A stretch of DNA of 64,000 nt from positions 245,017 through 309,016 of the forward strand of contig CAJJDO010000133.1 in NCBI GenBank assembly GCA_905183005.1. The letters run 5' to 3'. Positions 1 to 11,982 of this stretch are shown here, piece by piece (position 1 is the stretch's first letter; each line of letters begins with the position of its first letter). The translations under genes and the position numbers were made by a program. Source of the stretch: Paramecium pentaurelia. Its lineage: Eukaryota > Ciliophora > Oligohymenophorea > Peniculida > Parameciidae. The notes under the pieces were generated by a model. The model was not told where the DNA came from and made no database searches. It saw nothing but the letters and a program-made list of their open reading frames with translations.

Positions 1-1043
1 GACGATCAGTATCTCATCATAGTAGGATTCCTCCTAATCGTTCGCCTTTAAAGACTCAACAGACATAAAAATAATTTTCACCAAAACAAGAAAATAGTTT
101 AGTCTAATAAAAAAAGAAGACTATTCCTGTTTCTAAAAATTTAAACAGCAATTTAAGAATTATTCTTAAAACAAATTATGCTTAATAACATATTTATGAA
201 GAAAATCCTTAAAATGAAAATATTAGAAAAGAGTATTCTTAAATTGTTGAAATTCCTACAGAATATTAATCAATAAATAGTTATACCTTTATAAAAACAT
301 TAGGAATTGGTGCAACTGCTGAAGTAAAAATGGCTAGACATAAAGAATTAGAGATTGACGTTGCAATTAAAATTTATGATAAAAAGAAAATGAATAATAT
401 GCATTTAAAAAATCTAGAAAGAGAAGTTGAAATCTTAAATTAACTCAAACATCCTAACATAATTAACTTATATCATATGTATGAAAACGATAAATCAATA
501 TATTTAATTATGGAATATTCATCTCCCACAAATTTAGAAATGTTTATGAAAGGAAGGCCATTCAAAAGAATTAATGAAGAGGAAGCCAAAATATTATTTC
601 GCTAAATTTCAAATGCCGTTTCTTACATGCATGAACAAGATATATGTCATAGAGATCTTAAATTTGAAAATCTCTTAATAGATTATAATACTAGAAAAAT
701 TAAACTAATAGATTTTGGATATTCTATCAAAATTAATGGGAAACAAACTTGTTCATGTGGTACTCCATAATATATGGCTCCTGAATTAGTAAAAAAAGGA
801 TCATATGATTAATCTGTTGATATATGGGCATGTGGAATTATCCTTTATAAAATGGTAACAGGTGTATTCCCGTTTAGAGGAAATTCAGAGAAAGATTTAT
901 CAAAGAAAATTTGTTTAGGAAAAATAGAATATCCAACATTCGTTTCAGTTTAAGCTAAATAATTAATATCATCTATGTTAAAAGTAGATACTAAAGATAG
1001 AATAACTATGCAAGAAGTATAATAAAGTTAATGGTTGTAATGA
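1..1043 (+). CDS. Ser/Thr protein kinase, 5' end outside window
   Basis: The frame is open from the window edge to TGA at 1041-1043, giving about 346 residues. A Gln/Lys-rich leader of about 95 residues precedes a full kinase domain. The glycine loop reads LGIGATAEV, the ATP-binding Lys lies in VAIK, the catalytic loop is HRDLKFENLL, the Mg-binding motif is LIDFGYS, and the activation segment ends GTPQYMAPEL. The DIWACGIILY and PFRG motifs fit the CAMK/AMPK-like branch that phosphorylates Ser/Thr. The domain ends close to the stop, so there is no long C-terminal regulatory tail. No intron is needed. The true start lies upstream, so any N-terminal domain is unseen. The kinase call is secure; the subfamily is an inference. 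Confidence 0.93.
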
Positions 1044-1284
1044 ATATATTTATCATTATTTTTATTATTTCGTTTTTTAATTAAATATATATTGTTATCA
1101 GTATTTTATCTATATTTATATTTATAAATTATTTATTTAGTGTTTATGATTACTATTAAATAATATTTAATAGAGTAGTATATAAAATTTAAATTGATTT
1201 ATGGAAATAAAAACAATTTTGAGAGAAACAATGTATATATATATCTATTATATAATAGTAGTACATATATATATATATATCATA

Positions 1285-2258
1285 TCATTTAATATTTTTA
1301 CATTTTAGAGCTATCTCTAGCAATTTAAGTTATTTTTATTTTTCTTTATTTTCTTATATTGTACTTGAAGGTGTTTTTCTGTATAATAAATCATATGCAT
1401 ATCCATTATCTCGAGCTTAATTGATATTACTTATTGTTTATTATAATTGAATCTAATATTTAGCTTATGTAACAGATTTTGGAGTATAGAGACTTTGCTT
1501 TGTATCCGTTAAATTATTATTACTAAATATTCTATTTATTTGGATAAAATGTTTAGCTTACTATTCCTATTAATCTTTATTTCCATTAAACTCATCTGTT
1601 TTATAATGTTATTTCTTATATTTTTATTATTAGATGATGAATTTTGGAAATTTAAATTTAGTTTATGTTTAACTTTTGGATTCCTGAATTCCACTTTATT
1701 GAATTTAATTATTTTATGATCTCTCACTATTAATTTTTTATACTTATTATACATCAGATAATGGTTATAATTATCTTCTTGATTTTGGTATTGTTTGATA
1801 ATTATCTTTAATATCCAATTAGAGTTTGAATTTATTTTTTTTGAGTTCTTATTATTATTTTTATTTTTCTATAAGTTATTATTATTGTTTGATAAATCTA
1901 TCATCATTTGGATCAAATGCTCTGTGAGTTTCATATTTATATTACTCATTTATTGATAGAAACTCCATCACTTTTTTCAATTCCTCTATTGTACTATTTT
2001 ATTTTTTCTATATCCTACACTTTAAAAATTATGATGAATTCTCTTTGTCAGAAAAGAGATCTAATATACATTTCAATAAAGACTTGATTTTGATATAAGC
2101 AATTTTTCGGTATCATCTTTTTTTTAACATAAGCTATAACTACGGAGATTTTAATGTAAAGGAGGTTTATCTATCTTCTCCTCCTTATTTCTTTTAAACT
2201 TTATACTATTAAGTTAATCGCCATCATCCAGCCATCCTGAGATTTCCTCTTCAATCAT
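1285..2258 (-). CDS. Conserved-looking Gln/Lys-rich protein of unknown function
   Basis: I do not recognise this 316-residue protein. The ATG at 2256-2258 starts MIEEEISGWLDDGDQ. The first frame meets TGA after about 60 codons, and removing a 23-nt GT...TAG intron at 2061-2083 opens the rest to TGA at 1285-1287. The product is hydrophilic, rich in Gln, Lys and Asn, with no membrane segment and short coiled-coil-prone stretches. The C-terminal part (about residues 245-300) has mixed composition and looks more constrained. The gene converges with the upstream kinase, with 241 bp between stops. The other minus-strand frame is also long and open, but it has poor codon use and no good start. Confidence 0.7.
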
Positions 2259-3030
2259 TAAACAAATAAAATTAGTTGTTAATAAATAAATTAATATCAT
2301 TAATCTTCTAATATAGGTTTGTTAGTAAAAATTGATTCATTTAATTATTCTTAAAAATCAATTAAATCAATTATTATCCATCAATTTTTCAGTATATTTC
2401 ATTAATTAAATCTAAATAGAGAATTAAATAATCCTAATTTGTTTTATTTGTATTTTATATATTGATTTTAAGAATTAAATAATTATTTAAGTAAATTACC
2501 ATTTGTTAAGACAATTAAAATTAATTGAAGCACAATGACTTTAAACTTCTATTATTGATTTTACAATATTAATTTATATTATGTTTATTATTTTTAACTG
2601 AATACATCAATATATATATTCAATTTGTCCTAATTAATTATAATGTATATTTAAATTATTATTGTTTATCAAAAAGAATAACAATATAAACTATCTTATT
2701 TAAAAAAAAGAAAGAATATATGTATAAGTATAAGATTTATTAATTTGGATTTAACACATTATCCATTATATTACTATGCTATTATCTGTTATATATTAAT
2801 AGTATATTTATAAATTCTAATTGAATTGGAATAACAGAAAATTTATTTATAATTGCAACAACATTTTTATTACCAATTCTAAAGAATGAATGGACAAATT
2901 ATTATTAAAAATACACTCAAATTTGAATGAATAAAGAACAGAGATATGATACGTAAATATAACAGAAAGTACTTAAAAGCGGATATTAATGAAATAAAAC
3001 CGAATTCAATTTATTATTTTATTAAAATAT
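2259..3030. other. Intergenic, between two divergent genes
   Basis: This 772-bp A+T-rich stretch separates the divergent starts at 2258 (minus) and 3031 (plus). It must hold both promoters. I see no open frame of useful length, no RNA gene and no clear motif beyond A/T runs. Confidence 0.6.
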
Positions 3031-4055
3031 ATGGGTAATACGTGCAAAAATATTTGTAAATAATAAATAGCAGAAAAAGAATTTAATATTAACTCAATTA
3101 AAAAAGTAAAGTTAAAAAAGAAGTAAGATTCAAGTAGAGATTCAAAAACTGATCCATATTGTTCACCATAATCTTTAATGAAAGAAGAATCAATAGGAGA
3201 TGAGTCTAAAATTAGTCATTATTAATAAGATTATCCTTAATTTGTTCTTACAAAGGAAATCAATGGTATTATTATACCAACTGATAGATAAAATCGTTTT
3301 TTAAATGATTCAGAATTGGAAATAAAGTATTTAATACATCAGAAGTATATTATAAATTAAATATAATAAGGTGGTTAAAAGAATAAGAATAATTATAAAA
3401 AGAATTTGATATATAAAAGGAATTACAAATAGAGAATAGATAATAATTAGAAATAGATATATCCAATTAAGAATTAAAAAATTAATTTTCTTTCTAAAAT
3501 TCATATAAGATTGAATAAACATATGTTTAATCAGCTTCTAATCCTTATTTACCTAGATAAACATCGTAATTTGCACCTAAAAAAGCAGATTGTGACACAC
3601 TTTCATAAAAATCTCAAATTTCTAAAAGTCCAACGACTTCATTAAAAGATTAATAAGTGTTATTATAAAGTGATATGATAAGAAAAAGTGCCTTAAAAAA
3701 GTTAAAATAAAGTAGGGAAGAAATAGCAAGTAATAATGCTAGTATAGGTACTTCTAAAAAGGGGATAAAAAAGAAATAATAATAAGATTCATTTGAAAAG
3801 TTGTTTAGTGAATGCCATTCTTTAGATGAACATAGTCAAAGTGGAAGTCATAAAACAATTAGAAGTGTAAAAAGTATATTAAAAAAGAATAAATCATATT
3901 CTTAAAGTTTATCAGTGAGAAAGAATACAATAAAATCAACTCATACTGTTTTTTATAATAAATAGACTAAAAAAGTTAGATTTTCTAATGATACTAATTT
4001 CAATAATGAAAGAAAAGGATTTTCTATAGTATAAAGGAATTGGTGGGAATGGTGA
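3031..4055 (+). CDS. Possible N-myristoylated protein of unknown function
   Basis: The ATG at 3031 begins MGNTCKNIC. Gly2, a small residue at position 6 and nearby Cys residues suggest N-myristoylation and palmitoylation, so a membrane-attached protein is possible. The N-terminal frame runs about 99 codons and then must shift to reach the downstream frame, which ends RNWWEW before TGA at 4053-4055. A 32-nt GT...AAG intron at 3296-3327 solves this and gives about 330 residues. A two-intron solution, or a one-base loss at 3325-3329, would also work. The rest is rich in Ser, Lys and Gln with many SxxS and KSILKK-like patches, so it looks disordered. No family is recognised. Confidence 0.6.
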
Positions 4056-4152
4056 AATAAAAAAATGTTAAAATTTACAAATTTAACTTACTTTTAATAT
4101 TTGATACTATTATTTTTTATATATATATATATATATTAATGTGTTAACTGTT

Positions 4153-5423
4153 TCATTAGTTATTTTGTGTTAATTTTTATTTGATTACATTTTCTAAAGT
4201 TTCTAAATCTTAAGCAAACTTTCTAATTCCTTCATTTAATTTTTCAGTACCCATTGCATCCTCTATTATATAATAATTATTATATATTACAATTCATTTC
4301 CCATCTATAAGTTTTTTCATCTACAATAACTTTCTCAATATTTAAATTATCTAAATTTTCTACTTTCAATTTTGGTTCCAATATTGTTCCTTCTAAACTT
4401 TATAAATCATTAAGTAATTTAATTGGAATTGTCATTCTATCACAACCACATAATTCAGTAGCTTCATCTACCAAACGTAATGATGCTGCCTAAAATAATT
4501 ATAAAATATTATATATACCATAACAATTGTATCATATTTGAATTTTTTAAAACTATTCCATATACTAGTTACTAATTTTACTCCAGGATGATTTTATTTA
4601 GAATAATCTTCACCACTCTTATTTTTAGTGAACCAATCTAAAATTCTACCTACAAATGGAGAAATCAATCTGACTCCTGCTTAAGCACAAGCTAATGCTT
4701 AATAATAATTAAATATTAATGTCATATTGCATTGTATTCCTTCTTTTTTTAATGCTTTAGCTGCTTATATTCCTTCCCAAGTGCTAGCAATTTTAATAAG
4801 AATTCTTTCCTTAGTAATACCAGCTTATTCATATAGATTTATAATTCTTTTAGCTTTATCAATAGTTGCTTATTTGTCATAACTCATACGAGCATCTACT
4901 TCAGTAGAAACATAACCCGGTACTAATTTAAGGATTTCCAATCCAAAATTGACACTCAATTGATCAGTTATCATTCCTATAACAATTTTCTGTTCTTCTG
5001 GATTTAATGTATTAAAATTGAATTATGGTAATTCTGGTTCAACTATTTCTTTAGTTTCAGGTTCATCTTTCTTCTTTCTAGAATTTGTTCTTTTTGGTTA
5101 TTTTTAACTTAAAATTATATAAGAGACATACACTGGTTATTTGGAGACTTAATAAGATTTGATTCCTTTTTGGATAGCATCATCAATTAAGGCTTGATAT
5201 TCTGGTAATTTGGCAGCTTCAAGAATAAGACTTGGATTAGTGGTGGCATCTTAAGGTTAGAATTTTTAGATATCATTGATCTTGCCTGTATCTGCTACTA
5301 CTACAGTATGCTAAAATGAGTATAGATAATAAATACATCTCTAAGAGAATTAAGAGCATTTGGATTTGATTTAACTTTCTTGGATGGTGAGGAACCATCA
5401 TGTTATACTTCAGCAGCGTCCAT
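4153..5423 (-). CDS. Transaldolase
   Basis: Transaldolase moves a dihydroxyacetone unit from sedoheptulose-7-phosphate to glyceraldehyde-3-phosphate in the non-oxidative pentose phosphate pathway, in the cytosol. Family blocks read in order: VVADTGKIN, QDATTNPSLIL, GLEILKLVPG, STEVDARMSYD, ILIKIASTWEG (with the Schiff-base Lys), CNMTLIFN and ISPFVGRILDWF. Three introns are removed: 5311-5336, 4490-4518 and 4263-4290. The product is about 395 residues against about 320 for bacterial enzymes. The excess is a short N-terminal extension with a basic SKKVKS patch and a Lys-rich insert of about 45 residues after IQKGIKSYQVS, where the family has a short loop. The catalytic core looks intact. The start at 5423 follows the only suitable ATG. 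Confidence 0.95.
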
Positions 5424-5508
5424 AATTAAATAATAATACTTTAACACATTAAAACAATTTTGAGTGGAATTTATACTAAATTATATTTAATAAAATTGCG
5501 CCTAAAAT

Positions 5509-6821
5509 ATGAGTGCAGAAAATGAAATATTAGAAGAAAGAAATAATGAAGAATAGTATAGAAATTGGAAATAGAACATACCATTTATGTATGAAATCTG
5601 TATCAATCATTAAAATAATTGGCCATCTCTTACAGTTTGTTGGTTGAATGAAATAGAAATGTTTTTTTTTGCATTATTATCTTAGTGATCAAAATGATAA
5701 TGAAATACATAGATTGATAGTAGCCACTTAAACTAATAATTAAGAGTAGGATTATATAAAATTGCTTAAAGTTGCTATTCCATAAAAGATAGATGAATAA
5801 TTAGATAACACATTGTTAAATAATATATGTATATATAAATCAAAATTGTAAGGGAAAACATAATCAGTAGGAAAAGTATAAGAAGAATTACAAATATCAG
5901 TGGAAGTTGAAATAAATAGAGTTAGATAATAACCAAATAATCAATATATTTTAGCTACTTAAGCAGGAGATGGTGAAATTGGTATATATATTAATAGAAA
6001 TAGTTAGGTATTTATGATTTAAGTAAATAATCAAAAGTATAAGTTTTAAAAGGATAGAAAAAAGAAGGTTATGGTTTGTCATGGAATCTTAATAATTTTG
6101 GTCATTTATTATCAGCAAGTTATGATCATAATATATATTATTGGGATACAAATACAGGATAATTAATAAAATAATATAATTTTCATAAAGGAGAAGTTGA
6201 AGATGTTTGTTGGCATCCATAAGATTCAAACATTTTCATATCATGTTCTGATGATAAAACATTTGCAATGTATAATATATTCTAATATAATTTAGTTGTG
6301 ATATTAGAACAAGTTAAGGAATTACAATATAATAAGAAGCACATGAATAAGAAGTTAATTGTGTTTAATTTAATAATTTCTAATCTAATTTATTTGCTAC
6401 TGGATCTAATGATGCTTAAGTTAAAATGTTTGATATTAATAAACCAGAAGAAGATATCCATACATTTTCAAATCATGAAGATGCTATTTATAGTCTTTAA
6501 TGGTCTCCTCATTAAAAAAATTTACTTGCATCTGGTTCTGTTGATTCTAAAATTATTGTTTGGGATTATTATAAAATTGGAAATGAAATTAAAGCTGAAG
6601 ATGAAAAAGATGGTCCATCTGAATTATTAGTATATATTAATTTTAATTAGTTTTATCATGGAGGACATAGATCTAAAGTAAATGATTTATCTTGGAATGT
6701 TAATCATAAACATTTATTGGCAAGTGTAGAATAAGATAAAAACATATTATAAATATGGAAAATATAACCATAATTATGGGAAGAAGATGAAAATGATGAA
6801 TATATACAATCTCTAGTATGA
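5509..6821 (+). CDS. RbAp48/MSI1-type WD40 histone-binding protein
   Basis: This family carries histones H3-H4 in CAF-1, HDAC, NURF and PRC2 complexes in the nucleus. The N-terminal helix and first repeat match it: YRNWKQNIPFMYE, NWPSLTVCWL and VEINRVRQQPNNQYILAT. Later repeats contain GYGLSWN, HKGEVEDVCWHPQD, CSDDKTFA, EAHEQEVNCVQFN, LQWSPHQKNLLASGS, then DGPSELL followed by FYHGGHRSKVNDLSWN, a family signature. Four introns are removed: 5661-5685, 5982-6007, 6270-6295 and 6630-6650. The last is 21 nt, a multiple of three with no stop, but removing it restores the exact family spacing between SELL and the HGGH motif. The result is 404 residues, close to the usual 410-430. Which complex it serves cannot be told. 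Confidence 0.95.
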
Positions 6822-6853
6822 TTATGATATATTATTTATAATTTATTAAATAA

Positions 6854-8208
6854 TCAATTAAATACTAATCTATCTTTTTATTAATCTAAATATTCATTTA
6901 AAGGACCAATTATTTTTATATATGATTATAATTGTTATTCTTAAACTCTTTATAATACAGAATTAAATAAATTATCCTTTTTTATTATATAATTTAGTTT
7001 ATCTATTTCATTATTTTATTCTTTCAATTATTTTTCTAAGTGTTCAATATTCTTTTATTATTCTTAAATAATTGTATTTTATTCTTATTCTCTTAAAACT
7101 AATTATTAATTAAGACTTAAAATATATTTCTATATATATAAATTATTATACATTTTATTCCTCTGTTAATTATAATATACTATCATTTCTATCTAATTTT
7201 TCAGTTATTCCATTTATTTAATTTTTTTAATTATTTGATATTTCTAATTAATTAACTAATTCTAATTTTTACTTTTAATTTTATTCTTCTAATTATTTAA
7301 TTGTTATTTTTAATTTTTTAATTTATTCAATCAATGCATCATCTAAAGGTTATGATTTCTATTATTATTATTATTATTCATTTTATCTAAATAATAATAT
7401 TTCTTTTTAATAATTTTGAATTTAAATCTTCATTTTTTAGATTTCTTCAAGTTATAATTTAATCTATGAATCATATTCCTTATATAAACTATTTTATAAT
7501 AAAAATTCTTATTGTAATTTCATTAATTAATTCTAACTCTATTAGTATTATTCTATTAATTATTCCTTATCTAATTTCAATGTAAATAAATCTTAATTTT
7601 CACATTCTACTTGAGTAGCTACATCTATCATTCTTTTAAATGTTGGAGATGTAGGAAATTAAGATATTATAGGATAATCATGTTCTTATCCTACAGTTAG
7701 ATAATGAGGATGAATCATTTATTTTTTATCTGAACTATTTCCACTCTATTCTTAATAACTATTTGATGATAATGAATATTATTAAGAATTATTTAAAGAA
7801 CTTTTTATTGGAGATGGAGATGCTACATCATTTTATAACAATATAAATCTCAATTACACTTTTATTTATGTTGAACATTCACTTTAAAATTCATACCATT
7901 ATGTATATTCTTATTTGTATTCTAATATCTCCCTAACAGATAATTTCAATCTACCTAATACCTAAAATATTAATAGATATATTTACAGACTTATCTGTTA
8001 AATTTTTTATGATCATGCTAATTAATGATTCTGGATCACTTAATGATATTTTTACACAATTATTTGAATCTGCAAATAATGCAACATCTATAAATTTTGC
8101 ATCCTTTTTAATTAAAGAGTAATAACATCCTAAATCAGATATACTGTCTTGTAATTGTTAACATTATTAATCAATTATTTAAATTTGAACTGCTTTGTAA
8201 TTATTCAT
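6854..8208 (-). CDS. Coiled-coil protein with N-terminal C2-like domain
   Basis: The product is about 435 residues after removing introns 7962-7986 and 7130-7151. The first 120 residues contain ADSNNCVKISLSDP, then VLGRLKLSVREIL and QWYEFQSE, which resemble the closing strands of a C2 domain. The calcium-binding Asp set is not clear. A Ser/Asn-rich linker follows, with a Gln repeat coded by consecutive TAA codons, then a long coiled coil to the C-terminus (for example KLKITIKQLEEQNQKQKLEL). C2 plus coiled coil is a common layout in ciliate basal-body and axoneme proteins, but that role is inference. The stop lies 32 bp from the stop of the convergent WD40 gene. Confidence 0.75.
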
Positions 8209-8703
8209 TAATATATAAAATAATCACTTTTTTTAACATTTTATTAATAAATAATATATGTTGAATATTTATATATCAAAATCTTATATACTAATTAGAA
8301 GATTATTATTTTAGAATTAATCTAAACACACATATATGAAAATATTTAATAAATATATAAACTATTTATAATTCAATCTATATTTCAATAATCATATCCA
8401 AACAAAAAAGTTGTATTATTGATTTTTTTCATTATTGTTATTAAAATAGCTCAAAAATTATTAATATATTTCTACTTTATTTTAGATATCATAGGTAAGT
8501 CATTAATAAAGCTTATGTATTATTTATTTTTTATACTTAAATATTAATAATGTTTAAGATAAACTTTAATATTAAGTTTTAGATAAATCTCTAATTTAAA
8601 TAATAGATCTATAAATTAAGAATATTCTATAAATCAATCATATATAAACATTTTTTTAAGATATTTAGTTATTAAAATAATTTGATTTACATTATATAAT
8701 TAA
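8209..8703. other. Intergenic, divergent promoters
   Basis: These 495 bp lie between the minus-strand start at 8208 and the vWA start at 8704. The whole stretch appears again at 9283-9777 because of the faulty join at 9247. No gene or RNA is seen in it. Confidence 0.6.
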
Positions 8704-9246
8704 ATGCAATAAGTTTATAGAAGACATAGTCATTCATCAATTGATTCATAAGAAGAGTTTGATAATATTTATTTACAATAATAATAATAATAATAATAAT
8801 AAGTGTTAAATAATCCTAATTAAGATCTTAATGAAATCATTGTAAAAACATTATTGAGTGAATCAGAAGCTAGAGAATTAGAGGATACAGTAGAAGAATA
8901 GAATATTATAACAATTGAATAGGAAATTGTTGATTATGATGCACATTTGGAAGAATTATTAAATAGCATTCATTTAAATGTTTTACCTCGTTAAAATTCA
9001 ATCTAAATTCAAGAATATACATAGATACTACCAGTTGTATTGTAGATATAATCTATAAAATCATAATTAAAGAAATAAAGAGCTAATATAGATTTAATGT
9101 GTGTAGTAGATGTAAGTGGTTCAATGGAAGGAGAAAAGATAAAATTAGTACAGAATTCTTTGAGATACATTTAAAAGATATTAAATCCAACTGATAGAAT
9201 TGCTTTGGTGAGTTTTGCAACTTAAGCAGGCATAAATTTATAATGG
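8704..9246 (+). pseudogene. False partial copy of the vWA gene, cut at the N-join
   Basis: This is identical to the start of the full gene at 9778. It is cut off by the N at 9247 after the codons for GINLQW. It should be treated as an assembly duplicate rather than a second locus. Confidence 0.9.
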
Positions 9247-9247
9247 N

Positions 9248-10320
9248 ATTATTTAAATTTGAACTGCTTTGTAATTATTCATTAATATATAAAATAATCA
9301 CTTTTTTTAACATTTTATTAATAAATAATATATGTTGAATATTTATATATCAAAATCTTATATACTAATTAGAAGATTATTATTTTAGAATTAATCTAAA
9401 CACACATATATGAAAATATTTAATAAATATATAAACTATTTATAATTCAATCTATATTTCAATAATCATATCCAAACAAAAAAGTTGTATTATTGATTTT
9501 TTTCATTATTGTTATTAAAATAGCTCAAAAATTATTAATATATTTCTACTTTATTTTAGATATCATAGGTAAGTCATTAATAAAGCTTATGTATTATTTA
9601 TTTTTTATACTTAAATATTAATAATGTTTAAGATAAACTTTAATATTAAGTTTTAGATAAATCTCTAATTTAAATAATAGATCTATAAATTAAGAATATT
9701 CTATAAATCAATCATATATAAACATTTTTTTAAGATATTTAGTTATTAAAATAATTTGATTTACATTATATAATTAAATGCAATAAGTTTATAGAAGACA
9801 TAGTCATTCATCAATTGATTCATAAGAAGAGTTTGATAATATTTATTTACAATAATAATAATAATAATAATAATAAGTGTTAAATAATCCTAATTAAGAT
9901 CTTAATGAAATCATTGTAAAAACATTATTGAGTGAATCAGAAGCTAGAGAATTAGAGGATACAGTAGAAGAATAGAATATTATAACAATTGAATAGGAAA
10001 TTGTTGATTATGATGCACATTTGGAAGAATTATTAAATAGCATTCATTTAAATGTTTTACCTCGTTAAAATTCAATCTAAATTCAAGAATATACATAGAT
10101 ACTACCAGTTGTATTGTAGATATAATCTATAAAATCATAATTAAAGAAATAAAGAGCTAATATAGATTTAATGTGTGTAGTAGATGTAAGTGGTTCAATG
10201 GAAGGAGAAAAGATAAAATTAGTACAGAATTCTTTGAGATACATTTAAAAGATATTAAATCCAACTGATAGAATTGCTTTGGTGAGTTTTGCAACTTAAG
10301 CAGGCATAAATTTATAATGG
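9248..10320 (+). repeat. Second copy of the 1,073-bp overlap
   Basis: This matches 8174-9246 and runs on into unique sequence at 10321. It carries the intact 5' half of the vWA gene and its promoter. Confidence 0.95.
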
Positions 10321-11611
10321 ACAAGAAATCATGCTTTAAATAAGAGTAACATAAAGAAAGCCATACAAAATATTAGAATTAGAGATTCAACAAATATAGC
10401 ATCAGGTGTAGCATTAGGTTTAAGAATGATTAGAGATAGAAAATATAAGAATCCAGTAACTTGTATGTTTGTATTAAGTGATGGTATGGATGATGATAAG
10501 GATGCTGAATTGAGATGTTAATATACTTTATAGTAATATAATCTATAAGATACTTTAACAATAAATACATTTGGTTATGGTTCTGATCATGATGCTAAAG
10601 TAATGAATTATATAGCAAATTTGAAAGGAGGATAGTTTGTATATATTGATTAGATTTAAAAAGTTTCTGAACATTTCATATTGGCAATGAGTGGAATGTT
10701 ATCAGTCAAAGCCAAGAATGTGATATTGACAGTCAAATAATTAAATAATCAATTCAAAATAGCAAAGATATTTGGTGATGATTTTTTGTGGGATAAACTA
10801 AATGAAACTGATTATAAGTTAACTTTGAATTATTTAGTAGAAGAAGATAAAAAGGAATTTGCTTTAGAAATAGAAATCCCAAATTATAAATAATAGGAAT
10901 TCATATAATATAATCTATTGTAAATTGATTTATAAGGAGTCTTTCTTGGATCTAATACTAATTTTAAGAAAACATCCACTTTATTATTGGGATTCACTAA
11001 AGATCCTGTATTATATTAACCAGTAGAATTGGTTGAAGTTAATTATTTAAGAGCTAAAGCAGGTGATAGAATTGGTTAAGCAAAAGGATTAGCTAATAAT
11101 AAAAAATATGATTAGGCAATTTAATTACTAAATAAAATGATTGATGAAATAGAAAGTTCATTATTTAAAGATAATAAATAATTAATTGTTGTTTTAAAAG
11201 ATTTAAGTGATATAAAATTGATTTGTAAACCTTAAACTTATGAGAAAGATGGTGAAGCTATGATGTTATATAAATAAAAAAATCATATTTAAAGATAAAG
11301 ATCTATAAGTATAATTATATTATTATTAAGATAATTCTAATGATTGGTGTTAAGATGAGGAAGAATAAATGAATCAATATAGAAATGGTAATTTAAATTT
11401 GAGTGCAAGTGAAGGTAGTTGTAAAAGTATTGGAAAAATCAAAAATGCTAGTCATTCTTCAGGTTCAATAAAAAAGCAATTCTAAAATGAAAATGAATAA
11501 GAAATTGAAAAAGATGTATCAAGCCCTAAAGAAATATAGAGAAGTAGAACCTCAAGTGGTAGTTGTGATACCTGTAGATAGAAACATTCTAGAAGTTCCT
11601 CTATGAGTTGA
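9778..11611 (+). CDS. vWA-domain protein with C-terminal vWA-associated domain
   Basis: The protein is about 603 residues. The N-terminus holds a nine-Gln tract coded almost only by TAA. The vWA domain starts near residue 130 with DLMCVVDVSGSMEGEK, where DVSGS is the MIDAS metal site. It continues through DRIALVSFAT, RDSTNIASGVALGLRM and MFVLSDGMDDD, the third MIDAS loop. After it come strands and then YLRAKAGDRIGQAKGLANN plus KYDQAIQLLNKMID, which match the helical domain that follows vWA in many protist and plant proteins. A 22-nt intron ending AAG at 11309-11330 is inferred to reach the Ser-rich tail (ending HSRSSSMS). Without it the protein ends about 45 residues earlier at TGA. The ligand and process are unknown. 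No RING finger is present. Confidence 0.85.
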
Positions 11612-11982
11612 TATCAATTTATTTATATTATAATGAAATATATAGATATTCTACTAATAATTAATATTAAAAACAATAAAAAATCATATAAATAATAAGG
11701 TGATTCCTCAATTAAATAAAAAGTATTCATTATCTATTCTATTTCTTAAAATACTTAAATTTTAAATTTCCTATACATTAATTAATTAAGATTATCGCAT
11801 CAAATGAAAGTCGCTTGTTTAATTCTATTTTTTCATCTTTAACCATATAATTATTAGATCTCATCAACATTTTTATTATCAATGAATCAGTATTTTATCA
11901 AATAAAGTAAGAAAACTTAATAATTATAAAATTATCTCAATTCATTTCTTTTATTCAATTTTTATTAATTAAATATTAACTA
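11612..11982. other. Intergenic
   Basis: These 371 bp of A+T-rich sequence separate two plus-strand genes. I see no coding frame, RNA gene or repeat. Confidence 0.5.

Larger units (their letters stand above)
8174..9246 (+). repeat. First copy of a 1,073-bp overlap duplicated at the N-join
   Basis: Positions 8174-9246 recur at 9248-10320, with a single N at 9247 between them. I found no difference on reading. The first copy ends exactly at the N and the second begins exactly after it, which is what an unmerged contig overlap gives. It duplicates the first 35 bp of the 6854-8208 gene, the promoter region and the first 181 codons of the vWA gene. Confidence 0.95.

Noticed and set aside
1536..1754. 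Minus-strand 72-codon frame
   Set aside because: Code-6 reading with an intron shows the real gene (1285-2258) in a different frame there.
6298..6630. Plus-strand 110-codon frame inside the WD40 gene
   Set aside because: It is an alternative frame of exon 4. The WD40 motifs lie in the other frame after splicing.
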